Shown here: positions 31,241 through 38,875 of the stretch, in pieces
How the letters are laid out: every line of letters starts with the position of its first letter
Numbering within the stretch: the stretch's first letter is position 1
From: Erwinia persicina NBRC 102418
Lineage (GTDB): Bacteria; Pseudomonadota; Gammaproteobacteria; Enterobacterales; Enterobacteriaceae
Reading direction: 5' to 3'
DNA: 64,000 nucleotides
NCBI RefSeq assembly: GCF_001571305.1
Contig: NZ_BCTN01000018.1
Span: 48,590 to 112,589, forward strand
The notes under the pieces: generated by a model
The model's database searches: none
Seen by the model: the letters and a program-made list of their open reading frames with translations, nothing else
Told to the model about the DNA's origin: nothing
Position numbers and translations under genes: made by a program

Positions 31241-32254
31241 TTGAAAACGCTCAATATTAAATTGTTAACGCTTATCGCCACCTATCTGGTTATTCTGCTT
31301 CATACGGCAGCGATACCCTTCAGCACCTTTCATGGTGCCTGGTCGGTTGCGGTAATGTATGACGTACTGGGGAGAATTTCGTTTCCTCTTTATTTACTGA
31401 TTGCCGGTTATATATCGCTAAATAAAAATGAATCTTTATTAAGCACGCTGAAAACGCGCGTAGTCGACTTACTGATCCCGCTTATTTTGTGGACGGTAAT
31501 CTATTTCATTTATAACAGAAAAATAAACGAAAGCGCGACCCCCTTCAGCCTGCTGGATCTTCTGAGTACGCCAGCCTACGACCATCTGTGGTTTATCTAT
31601 ACGATGATTTTGCTGTTCCTGTTCACCCCGCTGTTGAACACTTTTATCCAGCACGGTAGCAGGCAGCGTATTAACTACATTCTTACCCTGTGGTTTGCGC
31701 TGGCATCGGTGTATATGCTGTTTGACCATTTTAAAGAGAGCGTGCTGGAAAATCACCCTGCACCGACACCCAGTAATATTGATATGGTGATCTACCTTTC
31801 AGGATTTTATATTATTGGAGGGGTCATTCGCCGCTATAAATTGTCGCCAAAGGTCACTATCGCCAGTGTTATCTTTATTTTAAGTGCGGTATTAACTGCA
31901 GTGATGGGCTATTCTTTGTCGAAAAGCATTGGCGAACCCAATGATATCTTCCTGTTTTACTCTGCCCCGACCATCGTGGTGCTGGCACTGGCCTGCTTCT
32001 TTATGTTGCTGAATGCGCCACTGCGCTTTTCAAGACGAAAAAATCTGGTCATTCGCCATCTGGCCAGGCTGAGCGTGGGGGTGTTCTTTATTCATATGCT
32101 GGTATTGGAAACGATACTCCGTGTCTGGAGCGTAAACTTTAACAACTACTACTCCGCATTAAGCATCCCACTGGTGGCTCTGGTCTGCTACGCGATATCA
32201 ACGCTGCTGATTGCCGTGCTGGAGCGCATCCCGGGACTCAGACGTTTGACCTGA
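31241..32254 (+). CDS. Acyltransferase 3 family membrane protein
   Basis: The 337-residue protein has about 10 transmembrane helices and the acyltransferase-3 pattern, with the catalytic-type His in TYLVILLHTA (about residue 22) and FPLYLLIAGY (about 50). Members O-acetylate surface glycans, for example WecH on enterobacterial common antigen. The start is TTG at 31241; no nearby ATG gives the conserved N-terminus. The gene is AT-richer at its start than its neighbours. The substrate is unknown; a YjbE-like exopolysaccharide gene lies 1.4 kb away. Confidence 0.82.
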   Translation: MKTLNIKLLTLIATYLVILLHTAAIPFSTFHGAWSVAVMYDVLGRISFPLYLLIAGYISLNKNESLLSTLKTRVVDLLIPLILWTVIYFIYNRKINESATPFSLLDLLSTPAYDHLWFIYTMILLFLFTPLLNTFIQHGSRQRINYILTLWFALASVYMLFDHFKESVLENHPAPTPSNIDMVIYLSGFYIIGGVIRRYKLSPKVTIASVIFILSAVLTAVMGYSLSKSIGEPNDIFLFYSAPTIVVLALACFFMLLNAPLRFSRRKNLVIRHLARLSVGVFFIHMLVLETILRVWSVNFNNYYSALSIPLVALVCYAISTLLIAVLERIPGLRRLT

Positions 32255-32260
32255 TGTCAT

Positions 32261-32287
32261 GGCCGTTCAGCACCTTCCTGAACGGCC
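32261..32287. terminator. Hairpin after the acyltransferase gene
   Basis: GGCCGTTCAG (32261-32270) pairs perfectly with CTGAACGGCC (32278-32287) around a 7-nt loop, starting 7 bp after the acyltransferase stop. It lies between convergent genes and probably terminates both. Confidence 0.65.
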
Positions 32288-32328
32288 GCTGATAGCCGGT
32301 CGCAGACGTACCGGTTACTGGCCGGTTA

Positions 32329-32559
32329 TCAGAACCGTGCCTCCGCAAATTTTTGCGGCTGATTGATTGCCCGACGGGCAATCCAGTACAGTAGTATGCG
32401 TTCGTCATCCTGATCCTGATCCGCCATCGCCAGTAGCTTTAAGCCCAGCGTGGATTTGTTAACGGGCTGTCCTGTAATACTCAGATCGACCACTGCTTTC
32501 CCAATGATATTGCACACTTCTTCTTCACTTGAAACCATCACTACATCATCAGTGCTCAT
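32329..32559 (-). CDS. AriR/YmgB-family protein, second copy
   Basis: The 76-residue protein matches the YmgB/AriR pattern: EEEVCNIIGKAVVDLSITGQ followed by PVNKSTLGLKLL and a C-terminal helix DERILLYWIARRAI. E. coli AriR is a small dimer linked to acid resistance and biofilm formation. Its start follows a GAGGAGG site. It is only distantly similar to the copy at 20545, so the two are not a recent duplication. Confidence 0.72.
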   Translation of the reverse strand: MSTDDVVMVSSEEEVCNIIGKAVVDLSITGQPVNKSTLGLKLLAMADQDQDDERILLYWIARRAINQPQKFAEARF

Positions 32560-32631
32560 TACATCCTCCTCTTGGGTTAAAGATTAAGCATAGCAAAGCT
32601 CCGCCTGTCTTTCGTCAGAGTCAGATCAATC

Positions 32632-33219
32632 TCATTTTTCGCTACGGTTCGCCCAGGGAAGCTGGGCCAGTGAGTGGCCACGGTAGACCCAGGCCGGTGG
32701 CAGGTTTGCCAGCACACGCGTACGATTCCAGGCAAAATAAGTGGAAAGCAGAGGCTCACAGAGTGAGGTGTACTGGAACTGCACGAACACACCATTAGCA
32801 CTCAGTTGGGAGGCTGCCTGCTGCAAAATACGGTGGCGCACAGCATGAGGCAGCGACAGCAACGGCAGGCCGGAAAAAATGGCATCGAATTCTCCCTTCA
32901 GCGTTTCTGCCGACTCCCCAATCACCTGCAAGCGGGGATCCTGCAGTGCCATCAGTCGCGGATGAAAGCGCGGATTGGTCTCGAAGGTTAACAGCGTCGC
33001 CTCCGGCCGCATCCGGGTAAGCAGATGGCGGGTCAACACGCCATCACCGGCGCCCAGTTCAGCAATACGCAGACTTTCCTGCCAGTCCACAGCATCCGAC
33101 ATGGTTTTGCATAGGGCTTTTGATGAAGGCGCAATGGTACCGGTCTTGCGCGGGTCAGAAATAAACTCCTGCAAATAGCCGGTCTTATCTTTGATATATG
33201 ACAGTGCGGATAGCAACAT
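32632..33219 (-). CDS. Class I SAM-dependent methyltransferase (phospholipid N-methyltransferase-like)
   Basis: The 195-residue protein has SAM motif I in RIAELGAGDGVLT (about residue 52), preceded by an N-terminal FISDPRKTGTIAPSSKAL element typical of PmtA-like and rRNA-dimethylase-like enzymes. Acceptor-side residues lie in FDAIFSGLPLLSLP (about 110). ATG 33219 follows GAGGGGA and is better than the longer frame. The methyl acceptor is not identifiable; phosphatidylethanolamine is the family precedent. Confidence 0.8.
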   Translation of the reverse strand: MLLSALSYIKDKTGYLQEFISDPRKTGTIAPSSKALCKTMSDAVDWQESLRIAELGAGDGVLTRHLLTRMRPEATLLTFETNPRFHPRLMALQDPRLQVIGESAETLKGEFDAIFSGLPLLSLPHAVRHRILQQAASQLSANGVFVQFQYTSLCEPLLSTYFAWNRTRVLANLPPAWVYRGHSLAQLPWANRSEK

Positions 33220-33649
33220 ACTTCCCCTCAGTTCAACACGGCAGTCTTCAGTAGGCCATAAGTGACTCAACAAGTTCTTAAAAACCTGCTCTGTTTGGCT
33301 AAAACCAGGATTAATCGCAAATGGCCGCAGGAAGAGAGCGCGCGGTTCGGCGGGCGGAGAGGATATTCTGAAAATGAGACGGTGATTCCAGCTTCAGGCG
33401 GCCACATTTCACAACCAGCCTTATCCGTCCCTGACAGGAGAAAGTTCTTATTACGCGCTGTCCGTTGCTCGGCAGTAAAGATGACCGTTTGATGACAGCA
33501 ATAAAAGGTCAGTATTGGCTGGATCTTTTTTCCCGCCACGGTCGCTGGAGTCGGTCTGACACCGTCGTGAGATGCCCATATCAACCCCTGTCAAATCTGA
33601 TTATTCTTCTCCGGCAGCACCTGCTGTCTTCATGCCCGAGGATAATAAA
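33220..33649. other. Intergenic region before the YjbE-like gene
   Basis: This 430-bp stretch separates the divergent methyltransferase and YjbE-like genes. Short frames on both strands lack ribosome-binding sites and family character. It contains an Rcs-type box near its right end, described separately, and I see nothing else clear in it. Confidence 0.4.
33596..33609 (+). promoter_or_regulatory. RcsB/RcsAB-like box upstream of the YjbE-like gene
   Basis: TCTGATTATTCTTC agrees with the RcsAB consensus TAAGATTATTCTCA at 10 of 14 positions and keeps the central GATTATTCT. It is 41 bp before the ATG. E. coli yjbEFGH is Rcs-controlled, which makes the site plausible. Confidence 0.4.
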
Positions 33650-33892
33650 ATGAAATACGCTAAATCAGTTTTTCTGCTGCTATTGCTGGCAGGAAGTGCC
33701 AATACCTGGGCCGTTACCGGTGCAGGTGAGGCAGCAGGAAGTAGTGCATCGACCATGTCAGACGGCACGTCAGATGCCGTTGGCGTCGGTGTGGTTGCCG
33801 CTTTGCTGGGCGTGGCGCTGGCCACATCAGGCGGCGGCGATGGCTCCAATACCGGCACCACGACCACCACAACATCGACGGTTTCACGTTAG
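33650..33892 (+). CDS. YjbE/GfcA-family secreted exopolysaccharide protein
   Basis: The 80-residue product has a signal peptide (cleavage near NTWA) and a low-complexity mature part ending GGGDGSNTGTTTTTTSTV-like. This closely resembles E. coli YjbE and GfcA, the first genes of exopolysaccharide or capsule operons. ATG 33650 follows GAGGATAATAAA. The partner genes yjbFGH are absent: a terminator follows directly, so the gene stands alone. Confidence 0.82.
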   Translation: MKYAKSVFLLLLLAGSANTWAVTGAGEAAGSSASTMSDGTSDAVGVGVVAALLGVALATSGGGDGSNTGTTTTTTSTVSR

Positions 33893-33915
33893 TTATTTTT
33901 CAACACACAGCACGT

Positions 33916-33943
33916 AATGGCCCTGCGCATGCGCCGGGCCATT
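33916..33943. terminator. Hairpin between the YjbE-like and DHDPS-family genes
   Basis: AATGGCCC (33916-33923) pairs with GGGCCATT (33936-33943), and the loop TGCGCATGCGCC is itself partly palindromic. TTT follows. It serves the two convergent genes. Confidence 0.65.
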
Positions 33944-33952
33944 TCTGATCGC

Positions 33953-34843
33953 TCACACGACGTTGGGCATGTCTTTCAGTACCTGCTCAACCCGCCTGCG
34001 CTCTGCGCTGTCGAGCCCGAGCAACGGCCGGGGCAGAACCGGCTGGCAGATCCCCAGAATATCCGCTGCCGCATACATCACACGCAAACTGCTCAGGCTC
34101 TGAAAAAGCTGCCACAGCGGTTCAAACTGCTGGTTCAGCTCGGCGACCCGCTCTGCCTCTCCCGCCTGGGCGGCCCGGGTTAACGCCAGCGCTGGCTGCG
34201 GCAGCAGGCCGCCAACCACGCTAAACCACACATCGCCTCCGCCCAGCAATGCCCCGGCTGCAAACCAGTCGCCGCTGTAGCCGACCGCAAACTCCGCAGG
34301 AAACAGGTCGCGCAGCGCCGTCACATCCTGTTCACCGATACCACTCTGACCCGGCTGTTTCACCGCATGGATCTGCTTCAGCGTGCCCAGCCGCTGAAGC
34401 AGACGATGGGTAAAGGTAAAATGCGTGGTTCCCGGGTTATTGTAGACACAGACAGGCAGTCCGGTGGCACCGGCCACACTGGCATAGTGTTGAAACACTT
34501 CTTCTTCACCCAGAGGGGTATAAGAAACCGGGGCCAGTAAAATACCTTTCGCCCCCGCGCTTTCAGCATCCTGCGCCAACAGGCAGGCTTCATCGGTGCG
34601 CAGTGCCCCGGCACTGGCGATAACCGGTATATCCGGCCCCAGACAGGCCACAGCAGCTTCAATGGCCCGCCGCTTCTGGTCACGGCTCAGATAAGCATAC
34701 AGCCCGGTGCTGCCGGGCAGGCCGACTGAGTCCACACCCGCCTGTTTCAACCGCAGCAACACCTTTTCCAGCGCCGGTATATCCACCACACCGGCTGCAT
34801 CAGTCGGTGTGATGGGGAAAGCAGAAAGCCCCTTGAACTGCAT
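33953..34843 (-). CDS. Dihydrodipicolinate synthase/N-acetylneuraminate lyase family aldolase
   Basis: The 296-residue TIM-barrel protein has the family GSTGLYAYLS phosphate/carboxylate loop (about residue 44), the catalytic Tyr in VCVYNNPGTT (about 132) and the Schiff-base Lys in IHAVKQPG (about 161). ATG 34843 is favoured because AGGAG lies 8 bp upstream; a GTG three codons earlier would abut the site. DapA itself is usually elsewhere in enterobacteria, so this is probably a paralogue acting on another 2-keto acid. The substrate is unknown and no pathway genes adjoin it. Confidence 0.82.
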   Translation of the reverse strand: MQFKGLSAFPITPTDAAGVVDIPALEKVLLRLKQAGVDSVGLPGSTGLYAYLSRDQKRRAIEAAVACLGPDIPVIASAGALRTDEACLLAQDAESAGAKGILLAPVSYTPLGEEEVFQHYASVAGATGLPVCVYNNPGTTHFTFTHRLLQRLGTLKQIHAVKQPGQSGIGEQDVTALRDLFPAEFAVGYSGDWFAAGALLGGGDVWFSVVGGLLPQPALALTRAAQAGEAERVAELNQQFEPLWQLFQSLSSLRVMYAAADILGICQPVLPRPLLGLDSAERRRVEQVLKDMPNVV

Positions 34844-34987
34844 GAATGACACTCCTGAAATGGCCAGCCTGACGCTGGCAATGGGTGGGTGAAATCAGAA
34901 TCGTACAGCCGGGCACACGCGGAACACACCCGCTTCGTCCAGTCGCCTATACTTGAATCAGTTCCTAATCTGTCAAAGGAGTGAGTG

Positions 34988-35158
34988 ATGTTAATCGGCT
35001 TCGTATTACTCGTCAGTGCCTGTGGATATGACGCCTGTGACGCACTGCCGGTATCCGAGCATATTTACCCCACCCGGTACGATTGTGAACAGATGGCCGA
35101 ACGTATTCTTGCACGCCGCCCCAACGTCGTGCTGCTGTGTGGGGAGGTTTATCGTTAG
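34988..35158 (+). CDS. Small cysteine-containing protein, DUF1482-like
   Basis: The 56-residue product (MLIGFVLLVSACGYDACDAL onward) has a hydrophobic N-terminus and four cysteines. The layout resembles DUF1482/YebW small proteins: a hydrophobic start, a C-x4-C-like pair, then a Tyr followed by DCEQ. AAAGGAG lies 7 bp before the ATG, a strong site. It ends inside the stop of the convergent IraP-like gene. The family link is by eye and tentative. Confidence 0.55.
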   Translation: MLIGFVLLVSACGYDACDALPVSEHIYPTRYDCEQMAERILARRPNVVLLCGEVYR

Positions 35159-35448
35159 CTGTTTTCTGTCGCCGCTGCGTCATCGACAAACCGCGTCACC
35201 GCCAGCAAACGGTTGACGTGCGTTAACAGCAGATCCACATCTGTCTGTAAAAAACCATCACCGCTCTGTGATGCAGCCAGAACAGCGTTCTGAATATTTT
35301 CGGAAATGGAGGCCGATCCGTCTTTACCCGCCGTTAGCAGCAGCGCGGCAATGAGCAGGGATTGGGCCTCGACCTGGGCTGTCAGCTCTTTAGTATCTAC
35401 ATCCATTTTGGCGAGCTTCATTAAAATATCGATGACCAGTTGCTTCAT
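35155..35448 (-). CDS. IraP-like anti-adapter paralogue
   Basis: The 97-residue protein begins MKQLVIDILMKLAKMDVDTK and continues ELTAQVEAQSLLIAALL, aligning with IraP (MKNLIAELLIRLAEKEEESK, ELVAQVEALEIVVTALL). The C-terminal half differs and lacks the NHPRQ ending. The Shine-Dalgarno region CTTATGAGGAT also resembles that of iraP (CTTACGAGGAT). If it keeps RssB binding it would be a second RpoS-stabilising anti-adapter responding to another signal. Confidence 0.72.
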   Translation of the reverse strand: MKQLVIDILMKLAKMDVDTKELTAQVEAQSLLIAALLLTAGKDGSASISENIQNAVLAASQSGDGFLQTDVDLLLTHVNRLLAVTRFVDDAAATENS

Positions 35449-35464
35449 GTTGTTATTATCCTCA

Positions 35465-35478
35465 TAAGATTATTCGTA
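35465..35478. promoter_or_regulatory. RcsAB-like box near the IraP-like gene
   Basis: TAAGATTATTCGTA matches the RcsAB consensus TAAGATTATTCTTA at all but one position. It lies 16 bp upstream of the IraP-like start codon, so close that part overlaps the ribosome-binding region. It could repress this gene or serve the divergent 35641 operon. It might also be chance. Confidence 0.35.
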
Positions 35479-35640
35479 TGAAATTACCACCCTGATCGAA
35501 GCGGGTAAACAGGACAGTCCACAAGAAAGATCAATTCGTCGCATTTTCCGATAATGTCTGAGTGACGACTTTCACCCTCATCTGATAGCGCAATCGCTAC
35601 TCTGCTGCCAGGCTTCCCCGAAACCCGCAAAGGAGAGACT

Positions 35641-35838
35641 ATGTTCCGTTTTATTTGTTCACTGTTTTCCAGCCCTGAATCCCTGCTCCAGGTGATGAGC
35701 CAGCGTGATATCGCCGAATCCATTGAGGACGGTGATCGCATCCTGATTGATGAAGATGGCTGCGCTATGGTTAACTTTTCCAGCTATGAAGTGCATGAAG
35801 ATTTTGCCCGGCACGTTAATACGTTAAAAGGGGCCTGA
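35641..35838 (+). CDS. Small hypothetical protein
   Basis: The 65-residue acidic protein (MFRFICSLFSSPESLLQVMS, then DGDRILIDEDGCAMVNFSSYEV) has no signal peptide or known domain. AAAGGAGAGACT gives a very strong ribosome-binding site. It is probably cotranscribed with the membrane protein gene that starts 2 bp after its stop. I do not recognise it. Confidence 0.65.
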   Translation: MFRFICSLFSSPESLLQVMSQRDIAESIEDGDRILIDEDGCAMVNFSSYEVHEDFARHVNTLKGA

Positions 35839-35839
35839 G

Positions 35840-36589
35840 ATGGGAACAGCAATATTTATGGTGCTGATGGTGTGCGGCTACTGGTACACCAGCCGTGACC
35901 TTTCTACCCGGTTTAAAATCAAACGTTCATTTGGCTGGGATGTGTACTTTCTTGTCGCCCTGTACGGCTGTATCTTCGTCCTGCAGGGGGTGCTGGCGAC
36001 CGGTCTAATCTGGCTGCTGCTGCTGGCGGCATCCGCCATTTTCAACGCGATTCCCCAACTGGCTGATGGCTTGCATCATCAGTGGCAAATCGAGTTTATG
36101 ACCTGGAGCTTCTTAGGTATCCAGGCACCGGTCGTGGTCATGCTGGCGTTTGCCGTCGCGTTCTGCCTCTATCGTTCCAGCTGGTCTGGCAGTGCGCGGC
36201 TCGACAGCAACGGCCGAAAAAAACTGTATAAAAAGCTGTCACGCGCCAACGGCGTCGAAGGGTTACTGTTTCAGTGTATGGAAGAGGGGGAACTGGCATG
36301 GATCACCCTGAAGTCGCGACGAATCTATATCGGAATGATCCACGCGGCCTCGTATGACAATGTGGCCACCGCCAATGTGGTGCTGATCCCGATGCTGAGT
36401 GGCTACCGCGACGGTAAAAAACTCAATTTATGCATTGAGCACAACTACAGCCGCTGGTATGCCGAACACGACATCACGCTGGATTCAGAGCCAAAGTCAG
36501 CCATGGCTTTCCGCAAAGTGATTATGCTGGATCAGATAGAGAGCCTGTCACTGTTTGATCCGGCCAGCGCCAGCGCGCTGGCCAGTTGA
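35840..36589 (+). CDS. Hypothetical membrane protein
   Basis: The 249-residue protein has an N-terminal hydrophobic stretch, two or three further helices (about residues 34-62 and 94-112) and a C-terminal soluble domain from about residue 120 (GVEGLLFQCMEEGELAWITL, then RRIYIGMIHAA). That domain looks like a small beta-rich sensor-type fold, but no motif identifies it. It is coupled to the 65-residue gene just upstream. I do not recognise the family. Confidence 0.65.
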   Translation: MGTAIFMVLMVCGYWYTSRDLSTRFKIKRSFGWDVYFLVALYGCIFVLQGVLATGLIWLLLLAASAIFNAIPQLADGLHHQWQIEFMTWSFLGIQAPVVVMLAFAVAFCLYRSSWSGSARLDSNGRKKLYKKLSRANGVEGLLFQCMEEGELAWITLKSRRIYIGMIHAASYDNVATANVVLIPMLSGYRDGKKLNLCIEHNYSRWYAEHDITLDSEPKSAMAFRKVIMLDQIESLSLFDPASASALAS

Positions 36590-36591
36590 GA

Positions 36592-36969
36592 TTAAAACAG
36601 CACCGAGATCAACCAGAAGCCGGCAAAGGTCATCAGCAGCGATCCGATGACGTGGATCATGACAGACGCCATTGCCCAGAGATAGCTACCGGACTGCATC
36701 AGCGTGACCACTTCCAGCGAAAAGGTGGAAAATGTCGTCATACCGCCGCACAGTCCGGTGGTGATCAGCAGCTTCCATGCCGGGTCGATCCCTGGATGGC
36801 GGACAAACCAGGCCACCGTGGCACCAATGATAAATCCGCCCACCAGATTAACCAGCAGCGTACCGGGTGGCAGGTTGGGAAACAGGGCGTTGAGTCGTAC
36901 CGCGAGCAGCCAGCGAATAACACAGCCCGCGCAGCCACCAATCATCACAGCCAGTAAAGGTTTCAGCAT
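36592..36969 (-). CDS. crcB: Fluoride ion channel CrcB
   Basis: The 125-residue membrane protein has four helices and CrcB/Fluc motifs: IGGCAGCVIRWLL (about residue 10), GTLLVNLVGGFIIG (about 36) and the pore segment TTGLCGGMTTFSTFS (about 70), with the conserved Asn and Phe residues. Fluc channels export fluoride as dual-topology dimers. ATG 36969 follows GAGGAC. A fluoride riboswitch lies in its leader. Confidence 0.94.
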   Translation of the reverse strand: MLKPLLAVMIGGCAGCVIRWLLAVRLNALFPNLPPGTLLVNLVGGFIIGATVAWFVRHPGIDPAWKLLITTGLCGGMTTFSTFSLEVVTLMQSGSYLWAMASVMIHVIGSLLMTFAGFWLISVLF

Positions 36970-37051
36970 AAAGTCCTCAGGATAAAGAGGAAGGTGCCTG
37001 CAGGCAGATAACGAACAGCCTGACACACCGACCTCGTGAAAAGGGCCAGAG

Positions 37052-37111
37052 TTTCAGGCGTCATCAGCCCGGACAGTCGGGCGGTTGGGAAAGGTGGAAC
37101 ACCATCACCTT
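37052..37111 (-). ncRNA. Fluoride (crcB-motif) riboswitch
   Basis: Read on the minus strand, the crcB leader shows the conserved riboswitch elements in order: AGGTGATGGTGTTCCACC (first stem with the GATGG loop), AACCGCC (second stem), and GGGCTGATGACGCCT (closing strand and pseudoknot). These match the crcB RNA consensus (GATGG, GTTC, CTGATGACNCCT). It lies 83 bp upstream of the crcB ATG. Fluoride binding is expected to turn crcB on. Confidence 0.85.
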
Positions 37112-37171
37112 GTCGCCATTAAGATAATCAGCGAGCGCCCGTTTTGCAAGCCGCTCGCACACTGAAAAAAA

Positions 37172-37184
37172 CAACATATTGTTG
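37172..37184. promoter_or_regulatory. Short inverted repeat upstream of the YheO-like regulator
   Basis: CAACATATTGTTG is a perfect 5-bp inverted repeat with a 3-bp centre. It lies 57 bp before the regulator start codon and 60 bp outside the crcB riboswitch, so it may be a regulator operator. Confidence 0.3.
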
Positions 37185-37241
37185 ATTGCTAAACAGGGTG
37201 TTGATATTGTTCTTTCTCCCCTACTCTGCCGCCGAGTCACT

Positions 37242-37955
37242 ATGTCCGCCCACTCTCCTGATATCGCCCATGAACGCGCCCTGATCCTGCAAACCCTGCA
37301 CGCTGCCGTCACTGCACTCGGCAATGTGATCGGACGCAATACTGAAGTCGTCCTGCACGACCTTGAACACCCCGAGAAATCCGTGCTGGCCATCACCAAC
37401 GGCCATGTTACCGGTCGTGTGCTGGGCAGCCCGGTACTGGATGTTCCTGCTCAGGATCGGGGGCTTCAGGCGTTAATTAACGAGACAACTCCTGCGAACG
37501 ATAATGTCCCGACGGTGATCCCGGACTACCCGACCCGCGGTAAGCAGGGTCAGACGCTGCGAAGCGCAACTGCACTTTACCGCGACAGCAACGGCCAGGC
37601 ATTTGCAGCACTCTGTATTAATACCGACAACAGTGAGCTTCTGGCAGCAAGACGCTGCCTCGACAACCTGTTGAACAGCCCGGACAGCCCGCCGCCTGCG
37701 GCTGAAGAAAGTGCAGATATGGCACAGCTGATGGCGGAGATTATTGCTGACTCGCTCAGTGAGCTGAATGGCGACCTGCGCCTTTCACGTAAACAGGCCA
37801 AGCTGGCAGCGGTGAGAAAAATGCAGGAACGCGGTATGTTTATTGTTAAAGGCGGTATCGAAAAAGCCGCTACAGCCCTTGGCGTTACCCGCTACACCAT
37901 ATACAACTACCTGGATGAAATCCGCGATGCGCAACAGCCCGGGAGTCCGTCATGA
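37242..37955 (+). CDS. YheO-like PAS/HTH transcriptional regulator
   Basis: The 237-residue protein has an N-terminal YheO-like PAS domain (about residues 8-118; NTEVVLHDLEHPEKSVLAIT, then AALCINTDNS) and a C-terminal DprR-like HTH (about 185-228; GVTRYTIYNYL). ATG 37242 fits the family start; an upstream TTG in frame is unlikely. Its last four bases overlap the next gene, a serine/threonine dehydratase-like enzyme (ATGA). This suggests it regulates use of a hydroxy amino acid. Confidence 0.85.
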   Translation: MSAHSPDIAHERALILQTLHAAVTALGNVIGRNTEVVLHDLEHPEKSVLAITNGHVTGRVLGSPVLDVPAQDRGLQALINETTPANDNVPTVIPDYPTRGKQGQTLRSATALYRDSNGQAFAALCINTDNSELLAARRCLDNLLNSPDSPPPAAEESADMAQLMAEIIADSLSELNGDLRLSRKQAKLAAVRKMQERGMFIVKGGIEKAATALGVTRYTIYNYLDEIRDAQQPGSPS

Positions 37956-38875
37956 GTCTGCATATTGCCACCCCACTCCTGACCTCCCGCCCGCTGAGCA
38001 TGCTGACCGGTCATAACGTGTTGCTAAAGATGGAGGCGTTACAGCCTCCGGGCTCGTTTAAAATTCGCGGCATCGGCCTGGCATGCGAAACCTGGCAACG
38101 CAGGGGTGCCCGACGATTTGTATCCTCATCAGGCGGCAATGCCGGGCTGGCGGTGGCCTGGGCAGGGCGACATCTTGGCGTACCCGTGACGGTCGTGGTG
38201 CCGGAAACCACTTCGCACTGGGCACAGACGCTGTTGCGGCAGGAACTGGCAGAGGTGATCGTCCACGGCAGCTCCTGGCAGGAAGCGAATCATTACGCGC
38301 AGTCACTGCTGGGTACGCAGGATGCCTTTCTTCACCCCTTCGACGATCCGCTGCTGTGGCAGGGCCATGCCACCATGATTGATGAAGTGGCGCAGAGTGG
38401 AATGCGTCCTGATGCCGTGGTGCTGTCGGTGGGCGGTGGGGGCCTGCTGGCCGGTGTGGTGGCAGGGCTGCAGCGTAACGGCTGGCAGGATGTGCCCGTA
38501 CTGGCGGTGGAAACCGAAGGGGCCGCTTCATTTCACGCGGCAATGGCGGCCGGGTATCCGGTCGAACTGGATGGCATCATCAGTATCGCCTCATCGCTGG
38601 GTGCAAAACAGGTCTGTGACCAGGCACTGCGGTGCGCCCGCGAACATACTGTACAGAGTCTGCTGGTATCGGATCGGGCGGCGGTCAATGCCTGCACACG
38701 CTTTCTGGACGATCACCGGGTGCTGGTGGAACCGGCCTGTGGAGCCAGTCTGGCGGTGGTCTACGATATGCATCCGCAGCTCGCCGCGTATCACAATCTG
38801 CTGGTGATTGTCTGCGGCGGGGCGACCAGCAGTATCGCCCAGCTGCACGCGGCCTCGACCGCACTGAATGATTAG
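37952..38875 (+). CDS. PLP-dependent serine/threonine dehydratase-like enzyme
   Basis: The 307-residue fold-type II PLP enzyme has the Schiff-base lysine in GSFKIRG (about residue 34), the Asn loop SSGGNAGLA (about 61) and the glycine-rich phosphate loop SVGGGGLLAG (about 158). This arrangement matches L-serine/L-threonine deaminase of the SDS type, which yields pyruvate or 2-oxobutyrate and ammonia. It is translationally coupled to the YheO-like regulator. Serine is the likely substrate, but related enzymes act on other beta-hydroxy amino acids. Confidence 0.82.
   Translation: MSLHIATPLLTSRPLSMLTGHNVLLKMEALQPPGSFKIRGIGLACETWQRRGARRFVSSSGGNAGLAVAWAGRHLGVPVTVVVPETTSHWAQTLLRQELAEVIVHGSSWQEANHYAQSLLGTQDAFLHPFDDPLLWQGHATMIDEVAQSGMRPDAVVLSVGGGGLLAGVVAGLQRNGWQDVPVLAVETEGAASFHAAMAAGYPVELDGIISIASSLGAKQVCDQALRCAREHTVQSLLVSDRAAVNACTRFLDDHRVLVEPACGASLAVVYDMHPQLAAYHNLLVIVCGGATSSIAQLHAASTALND

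Noticed and set aside
37179..37241. TTG start extending the YheO-like regulator
   Set aside because: The extra 21 residues cover the inverted repeat and are not like the family N-terminus; ATG 37242 fits better.
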